Below, piece by piece: positions 56,831 through 64,000 of a stretch of DNA of 64,000 bases. How positions within the stretch are numbered: position 1 is the first letter of the stretch; the number at the start of each line of letters is the position of its first letter. The position numbers and the translations under genes are program-made. A model generated the notes under the pieces. The model had not been told where the DNA came from. It saw only the letters and a list, made by a program, of their open reading frames with translations, and did not search any database. This DNA is from Isoetes taiwanensis (Eukaryota; Streptophyta; Lycopodiopsida; Isoetales; Isoetaceae): positions 184,001-248,000 of the forward strand of contig JAJEKV010000060.1 of the NCBI GenBank assembly GCA_021234155.1, given 5' to 3'.

Positions 56831-58849
56831 TCTGATCTTAGAATATGACCACAAATAGAACAATCACATGAAAAATACAAGGAAAATGGTAGAAGATATT
56901 ACTTAATTACTTAATTGCCGCGAAAATCACTTAATTACGAAGATGTAACTTAATTACCACGAAACTCACTTGCTTCTATACTTAATTTCTATGAAAATCT
57001 AGTTTATACACATATTCCAATGGAGTATCTTCACGTGATATGTGCATTATTATGTCTTTGTGTGCTATGTAGCCATAGGTCCGTGTATCCCAAGGAATTG
57101 TATCCCGGTGGGGAATCTAGGCGGTAACCACAGGATGTTGAAGTCAAAGAGGCGGAATAGGAGCTTACCAATATCACAAAAGATTTGTAATGGAAGTTGT
57201 AAAAGTTCAATGAGGATATAAATCCTATTCTTCTCACTAGTAGGAATGACCCGGGCGCTTGATCGATCGAGTAGGCCATGAAACCATGGAAAAGCATGTC
57301 CTTCAAGCTGTTTCTAGCCTATCTTCTAAATCGGGGGGTTCAAGAAGTCCCAAAGCACTTAGATTGAACCTTGCGACTCGAATTGATCTCCTCCGTGGAG
57401 GAGATGGCAGTATAGCGATCGATAATGAAGTTGCTCAGCTGCCTTGCAAGCTACGTGGTTGGACCCGTGGCGCCATCGATGCTCCCAAAAGTTGCTAAAA
57501 ATCATCAAAAGTGCCGCGTTTTGCATGCGCTTGCGGTATTCGGATCAGCCAGCGAGGATGTTCTTGCAAGGTTACCATTTGCAAGAAATTAGTGGAAGGA
57601 AAGAAGAAAGTGGAGGCGAAATGAGGGGGAGGCAAAGAAGCGTGGATCGACAAAGAAATTAGTGGATCGGACAAAGAGGCGGACAAGAGGGGAAAAGAGG
57701 CAAAGAAAAGCGGACAAAAGCGGACAAAGAGGCAAGGAGCAAACAAGAAGCAAAAGACAATGATAGGCGGTGAAGGCATAGATGCCTATTTAAAGAGAAA
57801 TCGGTATATATGCCATTATCAAATACCATACAAGTATGTATATAATCCAATAATTTCTATGTATATCGATCAATAATTTTGAATGCGTACATACCATCAA
57901 TAATTTTGGTGGGTATAAATATACATCAAATTGCGAGTCGCGACAACATTGGCCATGTGGCCTCCTCACAGTCTGAGCGTGATTCCATCACACTGCAAGA
58001 TGAATCCGCGAAAACTTCAAAAAGTGTCGTGGCGAGAAATACCAATGGAAGGCGGATGACCTTTGCGCTCTCAATCCTCGCTATTATCACGATCCCTTGA
58101 TGTTATCATCCATCTAATATGGAATAGAGACATCAAATGTACATGATAGAAAAGATCAACTTTGGGGTGCTGGTGACAATGACTCGAAAGAGTCCCCTAA
58201 ATCAATACTTGTCATCTGGATCATATTGTCAATACTTATTTGAAGAGTTCATAATCGTGTATTTTGTACATTATGCTCGTATATATAACCAATAATCTTT
58301 GCTTTCTGATTGCATGTCAATAATTTTGTTCGATATAAGTACAGCTCCATTCATTCAATGGAGAAGGCATCCATTGCTATGTCTCGGCCTGGTTATTCTT
58401 ATTATGGGGGTCTACCTTCCCTATAGACTCCATTACTTGCACTATGAAATATAATGATCTTTATAGATGTTCTCGGAGGGTATCCCCCTTGATTCTGGTG
58501 GAAGGGTAGCGGAGGGTCAAATCATTCTTCCAGCAGGGTTTATCGTGTTGTTATCCACCTTCATCGGGTTCGGGCGTCCGTCTATGAGATTAATCGCATC
58601 ACTCAACTTCTTCTCATGATGATCCCGATTGCGAATGATCTTCGCATTTATGTATGCTATGCCTCTTATATGAGTTCTAAATTACATTACTAGAATATTT
58701 CGGACATTCTCTAGTTATAAGTATGTAACCATAAAGAGATAGAAACATATGATCCATCTATTTACCGCACATTTTCAATTTGGAAAGCTCTTGGCCATTT
58801 TCCTTACATGTAGATTCTAAATTCGGATAAGCATTCTCTTAGCGATTAT
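56831..58849. other. No recognised gene; polypurine stretch at 57590-57770
   Basis: 57590-57770 is almost pure purine on the plus strand, with repeated GCGGACAAAGAGGC-like words. Short frames elsewhere have no recognisable features. Confidence 0.45.
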
Positions 58850-59045
58850 TGTAGTCGCGGTGCGAAATTGCACTACTCAAAAGCGTTGGGCTGCTATTTT
58901 AGCACAGTGGCGGCGGTCGCGAAATAGACCTTTCCACATAATGTGGAATAGTCATTTTCGCCGCAGGTGGCCCGCGGTGCGAATATTTGTTAGTTGTAAC
59001 CGCGGACAACACGGTCTTATGCAGTAGCCCGCGGTCTACAAAGTA
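58850..59045. repeat. GCGG/CGCGA-rich repeat cluster 3, with CACTACTC
   Basis: CACTACTCAAAAGCG at 58871 resembles a CACTA terminus and is followed by GTGGCGGCGGTCGCGAAATA and TTCGCCGCAGGTGGCCCGCG. No matching opposite end (GAGTAGTG) was found nearby. Confidence 0.4.
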
Positions 59046-59142
59046 AAATAGAAGCGTAAAACAAATTAAAATGGCCTGAAGTTTATGTTCGATATAACAA
59101 GAATAGAGATTTCAAACAAGTCTTTGCATTAATTGACAATGG

Positions 59143-62100
59143 TTACAACTTCATTTTCTTAGAAACATGTAAGTCATCGGACACTTGACTTCTTCCAATT
59201 CGGACTCTGCGAGACCGACATCCAATAGGTACATAAAGGCGAGGAATGCAGGGCTCCCTCTCTTCCCAAGTCGGTCGGTGTTGTAGCCTTATCCCGCAGC
59301 CGGACAAGGCCAATGCGACTCTCTTGGCAGCCATAGAATACATATTAAAGCCACCAAAAATATGCGTGGCGATATCTCTCCTAACGACCACTACTCGATC
59401 GAAATTGGCGGATAATGGGATGTGATTACCAATCAGCGAGAGGGCCTTGAGTTTCAAGACCTCTTACGGTCCATATGGGCTGTACTTAGAATGGAACACA
59501 GATCTCTCCCTTATAAAGGTAGCCCATATAGTGGGCGATACTTGCATCTCGCCAAGGGTAACTTTCTGTCATAATGCGCGCAAAAATCATCCACAAAAAT
59601 CTCTGCGCAATAAACAATGGTTCTTAGGCACTTAACAAAATAAGCAAACTTATGGTAGCTTACCTCCACTTCATCGGATGCAATAACCTCTTTGGTAGAA
59701 ATGTTGATGGGCGACCTTGAAGAGCTTGATTAAGCTCTTTGATACTTGTTTTGCACTATCCTTTTTAACCGATGTACTGCGCCTCGAACTTTACTTACGA
59801 GACTTCCTTCAAGCCCATTTACGCCATCTCGAAACTCTATCAAAAGCATTCTCGGGAGCTATTGAAGTTCCATCATAAGTTAAGAGATCGTCTGGGTCCC
59901 TAGGCACTTCGGCTCGAAGTCAATGAAGTCGTCTAGACCAACAAGCGAAAGCATAGATTTGTCCAAGGACCTCATCTTCCCTCAAACCCGATAATGGAAG
60001 ATATATAGTGGAGAAAGAAGATAGTCCTTCCCTCCTATATTAGCGGCAAGGCTTCCGTGACACCCCATCTATCAAGATTCTCTTCATGCTTTCGTCTCGT
60101 CTTCATCCTCGTCCTCGTCGAGCTTTTCCACCGATTCCTTCTCTTTCTACGCATCAAATACCTCCTCTACGGTGGTGAGGGTTACGCAATAGCCTTCACA
60201 CCATGGTTCTTCCCCTATCTGTTGGTGGGCCAGTATATATCATGTAAGTAGCAAACATGATGTCAAGCTGGATATAAATTATCCTTCCCATCCTTCTCAC
60301 ATAAGTGGTTTTGGCGGGTCTCTTGAATGACCTTGAACCTTATCTTGGTCACCTTTGGGAAAAAGCTTGAGAAAGGACTTTAGACTCAATACAATCTTCG
60401 GTCGAGGGAGAAGGGCGTGCTTCGGTTTACGCCCGGCCATGAAACCATGAATGTCTTAGTGACCATACCGCGTCCTTTGTGTTTGTTAGCCTCGAGAGAT
60501 TATATCTCTGGTTAGGCGAGAAGTTATTGTAGACTACGATTAAGCGTCTACAGGTTTTCAGTACTGTTGGCGAACTCATCACGGGTGTGACGGTAGATAC
60601 TCTGCTTCCTTCACGGCGATCTGGTCATACCATGCACAGGAACTGTTCCCAAAGCTTTCTACGACCTGCCGTTTGACATTGCGGAATTGTAAGCGCCTCC
60701 TTTAGTGCAATAAAAACCTGATCGCCTAAAAGTAAGTGCACAGCGGTAGGTGGCCAGCGAAACTAAAATGTCTTAAGTGTCACGGCGAAAAATATGCGCC
60801 GCAATTAACCCGGTGCGAAACAAATAAACCCCAAAGACAAGAATAAGGTATTAGCCGCGATTAGCCCGCGGTCGCGATATTTTCCGAAAAAAGGCCAAAT
60901 TTATGTTAGCGCAAAACATACTACCGCAAAATTGGCCATGGTCGCGAAACTACACAACACGACTACCCGAACTCCACATATTTACGCACGCGGTGGCCCG
61001 CGGTGCTATCTTTAAAAAGGATATAAGTTATTGGCAAACAACAACTTGGGATTTGAACCCGGTAACACCATTGTTATTTATTTGTTTAAGCTGTTTTCAC
61101 TTAAAGAAAGTACAACGGGGAGGCATCTGAGCTTTGTTGTATACAATTCTTCCCTCGTTTTCCTACCTTGACACCATCCACCAAAAATGGAAGGCGTTTA
61201 AGTCACATTCGATTCCAAAATAATTCTTACATCAAATAAAGACCATGCTTCTTGACTTTTAAAGTTTTAAACAATTGACCACTTTTGAAGATAGCAATGT
61301 CAATGACCATGAGAATGGGTACCATCGGCATCGTCTTGTTCCACTTTGGAACCCGTCCATCTGCTCCCTTCTTTTACTTCCCTCCATCTTACGTATTTGA
61401 AGGTAATGTAAAAGCTGTTTTGCTTTTCGAATACAATACGGATTCGAGCAGCTTTCTTTCTTTATCACGCGCTTTGTACCTTCTCAACTCCTTCATGCGA
61501 GGCGGGATGACCATTCATCACATAAAATGTCATCCGAAACAACAATGACAATCACTTACGATAAACATTTTTGAAGTCTTCTTGACATTCTCGACATTCT
61601 TAAACAAGGTAATAAACATATCGATGGGTACATTTACTTTCACGTGTCCACGGACTCCACCTTTCTCCTTCAAAGCCTTTGAAAATTTCCTGTGACAATT
61701 TCAGCTTGGCAAAAAGCAGAGAACTGGAATCCATTGGGCGGGGAACTAAAATTTGTGATAATGGGGGCAATGGTAAGTCCACAATTTTGCCTTTCGGGAT
61801 AATACTCATATTTTAAGAACCAAATCCCCTTTCCATTGGCTTGCACTTGTTTGACCTTCAAAAGCAAGGATCAATATCATAATAGAAAGCGGAAGATGCT
61901 TGTGATAGAACTTCGATGGTTCGAGGTCCGGCCACATCGAATCTGAGCCACGAGATACGAAAACCCAATTAGTTGATTTCTTCAAAATATAATGAATGGC
62001 GGATTATACGGATATAATGAAACTCACAATTCGCCTGGCTTCGGGGAAATTACGTTGAGATCTTATCTTTTCTTTTCTCATATGCATGCGGTGTGTATAG

Positions 62101-62460
62101 GTGTCGACCTTGATATATACTTCCCCTCTCACCTCGAACCCGACAACAATAGCCTTCCAATGGCTTGAAATAACATTTCTCACCTGCCTTTGATCACCCG
62201 ATGAGGACCTCGAGTGGCGGTCGGATTGTCCACGAAGCTCCCAAGAAATATATTGAAGCGGCCAGAAATCGTTCTCCTCGGTGGCGAGGTCGCCATCTGA
62301 AATGAACCGGCAAATTAATTAGATCAAGCGGTCTGAATCGGATGAGCTCGCCGAACTAGAAGGATTGAAAGCATTAGCAAACACGGATGGAGAGGCGAAA
62401 AACGAGCCGTTGAGGAAGGGGAGGGGGTACTTATAGACACCCCAACATTTGGGCGGATAA
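59143..62460 (-). CDS. Unrecognised multi-exon gene-like region at right end of the 16.6-kb insertion
   Basis: Reading the minus strand from the insertion end: a GTCTATAAGTACC TATA-like box (about 62430), a pyrimidine-rich leader, then coding-like frames. The best early frame has NDFWPLQYISWELRGQ, NVISSHWKAIVVGFEVRGEV and YIKVDTYTHRMHMRKEKIRS (62050-62290). An alternative start, MATSPPRRTIS at 62296, runs only to a donor GTGAGA near 62188. Later segments are KGGVRGHVKVNVPIDMFITL (about 61600-61680) and a final exon FDRVVVVRRDIATHIFGGFN to a stop at 59143. Exons are not resolved, a GCGG cluster lies in the region, and no family is recognised. Confidence 0.35.
60725..61015. repeat. GCGG/CGCGA-rich repeat cluster 4
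   Basis: Many words of the type AGCCGCGATTAGCCCGCGGT, CCATGGTCGCGAAAC and GCGGTGGCCCGCGGTGC in both orientations. The longest cluster of the four. Confidence 0.4.
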
Positions 62461-62663
62461 TTCAGTGAGGGAATAATTTGTAATTATTACTTCCATACCG
62501 AACCTCAGGCGGGTAGGTAAGGATAATGCGAACACATCTTGGCGACACGGCATGGGAAGGGAGGCATGGATGAAGAAAAGCTGTACCCCCAATTCCCATT
62601 GGCCGCGATTTCCATGCTGGCATTGAGCTTGGGACGATAAGTGAACCCAAAAAAACTCTAATG

Positions 62664-62741
62664 ACCTTGATTTAACCTTTGTAACTCTTAACCTAACTTC
62701 TGCTTATGATAAATTCGAACATGAACATAGGCTTTTTCACA
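62664..62741 (-). repeat. Outer piece of the copia 5' LTR
   Basis: Matches the end of the intact copia LTRs (TTAACCTTTGTAACTC, TTATGATAAATTCGAACA, CATAGGCTTTTTCACA) and supplies exactly what is missing from 45495-46019. The next bases CATT match the bases before the 3' LTR (33330-33333), a 4-bp target duplication. Confidence 0.9.
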
Positions 62742-63980
62742 CATTGAAAGTCTGACCCCAACTGTTATGTACAATTTTGTCAAGAATATGCCTCAGCTTA
62801 ACACACTTCACCACATAGAAGTCTGCATTCTCTTGATTTCCCTCCTCGGCTACAATTGCAAATTTGCCACCTTGCTCTATGTTTCCACTAAGCCATTTCC
62901 CATCACCTTGAAAAAATACCTCGTCGATTTCGTCATCAAGTGTTTCACCAGTAGACTTTATAGGCTTCAGTTTCACATACTTCCAATTCTTCAACATGTG
63001 CCTATTCACACAACATGACCAGCTTCTCTTCAAACAGTTACCACAGAAACAACTTAAACCTCTATGAGCCACCCTTGTAGATGATTTGGCCATCTATGTC
63101 CTGATGCTGTGTATTTCCTTGGTCCCTTCCACCTGGCACAGTCCAGCCAGTCTGTCATATCAACATCATCCTTTTCAATTAACTATAAGTACCTGCAAAG
63201 AGTCATCAACATGTATTGCAGTTCACAGACAGTCCAGAGGCACAATACAGCATTACTCAGCAGAATACAGCAGACGGAAGCATAATACCTTTTGATATCC
63301 CCGTTGTTGGTACCTTCATTTCAACGAGCTGCAAATTCACAGGCATCAGCAGAACCCCTAAGTCTCACTCCATCACACTTGAGCTGCTCTCTAGTGAATG
63401 CCCCCTTAAGAACTGCCTCTTTTCCATCATGCTCTCCCTTACCATGGGCTATCCCAAAGAAATTCCATACTATTTCCTTCCCTAGCTCATTATGATATCT
63501 TGGTAGGAAATAGAATGACCTGGCAGATTTGAAATGGCTAGAACAACCATCTGACCAAACTATATGCCTGGAGAATTCTGCTCCATTTGAGACCAGCCAT
63601 GAATTGTGCTTTCTAAGACAGTGCTATACAAAAAGAGTGTCATGAAATCTTGTCATCACTTAAGTAAAAATGGGTTTCCTTCAATAGCTTTCTGATCCCA
63701 GAGCTTTTGTCTATCATATACGTGATATGGACGAGAATTGTTATCTGGTCATTGTGCCAGTGCTGGCTCTGAACCTCTCTTTGTATTTTTATGCTGTAAT
63801 TCTTTGAAAATCAATTATAGAAACAATGGTGCCAACCATCTTGGATATTGTCCAGGCAACTCCTGAATTGCAGGGCCTGCCATCTAGCCCTGTATTTATG
63901 TGGCACAAATATCTTCGATGTGGAACACAGGTAGGAAATAAAATCTTTCACTATCGTTCTCTTGTAAGACAATCTAAGAA
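62742..63980 (-). pseudogene. Split transposase-like gene, 5' piece
   Basis: Runs off the right edge of the window. Minus-strand blocks in order: KDFISYLCSTSKIFVPHKYR and ARWQALQFRSCLDNIQ (63860-63950); GTIVSIIDF and EVQSQHWHNDQITILVHITY (63740-63830); HIVWSDGCSSHFKSARSFYF (about 63530-63590); IVWNFFGIAHGKGEHDG (about 63400-63450); then an open exon 62742-63093 with CFCGNCLKRSWSCC and DFYVVKCVKLRHILDKIVHN. The Asp in IIDF, the SDG and the HGKG-x-HDG block look like an RNase H-fold (DDE) core. Similar block orders occur in uncharacterised animal proteins as I recall them; this needs a search. Frameshifts and a stop show that it is a fossil, split by copia at GQTFN|VDEHV. Confidence 0.6.
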
Positions 63981-64000
63981 CTGGTTTTGGTTCCTTTTTT

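Larger units (their letters stand above)
46020..62663. mobile_element. 16.6-kb insertion in copia 5' LTR, unclassified
   Basis: The LTR reads AAGTAAATATA up to 46019 and resumes ACCTTG at 62664. The intact LTRs read AAGTAAATATAACCTTG, so the insert sits without gain or loss of target bases. Its ends are CATTAGAG and CTCTAATG, an 8-bp inverted repeat with weak extension (GTTTGG against TTTTTTTGGG). A gene-like region reads inward from each end (46280-49000 plus, 62460-59143 minus). The middle holds a hAT remnant and GCGG-rich repeat clusters, perhaps later insertions. It could instead be a composite of several insertions. Confidence 0.6.

Noticed and set aside
58871-58890. CACTACTC as a proven CACTA transposon end
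   Set aside because: No matching inverted end or 3-bp target duplication was found, so only repeat clusters are reported.
46020-62663. Calling the 16.6-kb insertion a Helitron
   Set aside because: Lack of target duplication fits, but the ends do not read TC...CTRR, there is no 3' hairpin at the end, and the insertion is not between A and T.

Overview
This window looks like nuclear DNA of a land plant with a large, repeat-rich genome. The evidence is a GH3 acyl-amido synthetase gene with plant-type introns, a fragment matching the plant mismatch-repair protein MSH7, Ty1/copia and LINE elements, and Mutator-type transposons. The species cannot be named from the sequence; a fern, lycophyte or gymnosperm is as plausible as an angiosperm. 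Most of the window is nested, decayed transposable elements.

Layout. 0-7.1 kb: LINE fragments, a 392-bp miniature LTR element (TRIM) with a 5-bp target duplication, and a 5'-truncated LINE. 7.1-11.4 kb: fragments of cellular genes (unknown, MSH7-like, SART3-like, a small helical protein). 11.5-12.3 kb: a SINE-like repeat. 13.1-15.8 kb: a JAR1-type GH3 gene, split in exon 2 by a 475-bp Mutator-type MITE with a 9-bp target duplication. 16.4-27.2 kb: a 10.8-kb Mutator-like element (MULE) with long, repeat-built inverted ends and a perfect 9-bp target duplication, carrying a decayed SWIM-type transposase and a decayed ULP1-like protease gene. 27.2-33.3 kb: mostly non-coding, with two strong inverted repeats and a LINE remnant.

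33.2-64 kb is one nested stack. An old transposase-like gene on the minus strand (63.98 kb to 33.2 kb) was split by a copia element. The copia 5' LTR was then split by a 16.6-kb insertion with 8-bp inverted ends and no visible target duplication. Copia plus the first 0.6 kb of that insertion were tandemly duplicated, and a LINE finally entered one LTR of the first duplicate. The 16.6-kb insertion has an unrecognised gene reading inward from each end, with a hAT remnant and GCGG-rich repeats between them. It is the best candidate here for an undescribed mobile element.

Caution: differences between duplicated copies from about 41 to 46.6 kb cluster at CTG, CAG and CCGG. This suggests base-calling errors at methylated CHG sites. 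Some apparent frameshifts in 41-62.6 kb, and perhaps in 16.4-27 kb, may not be real.
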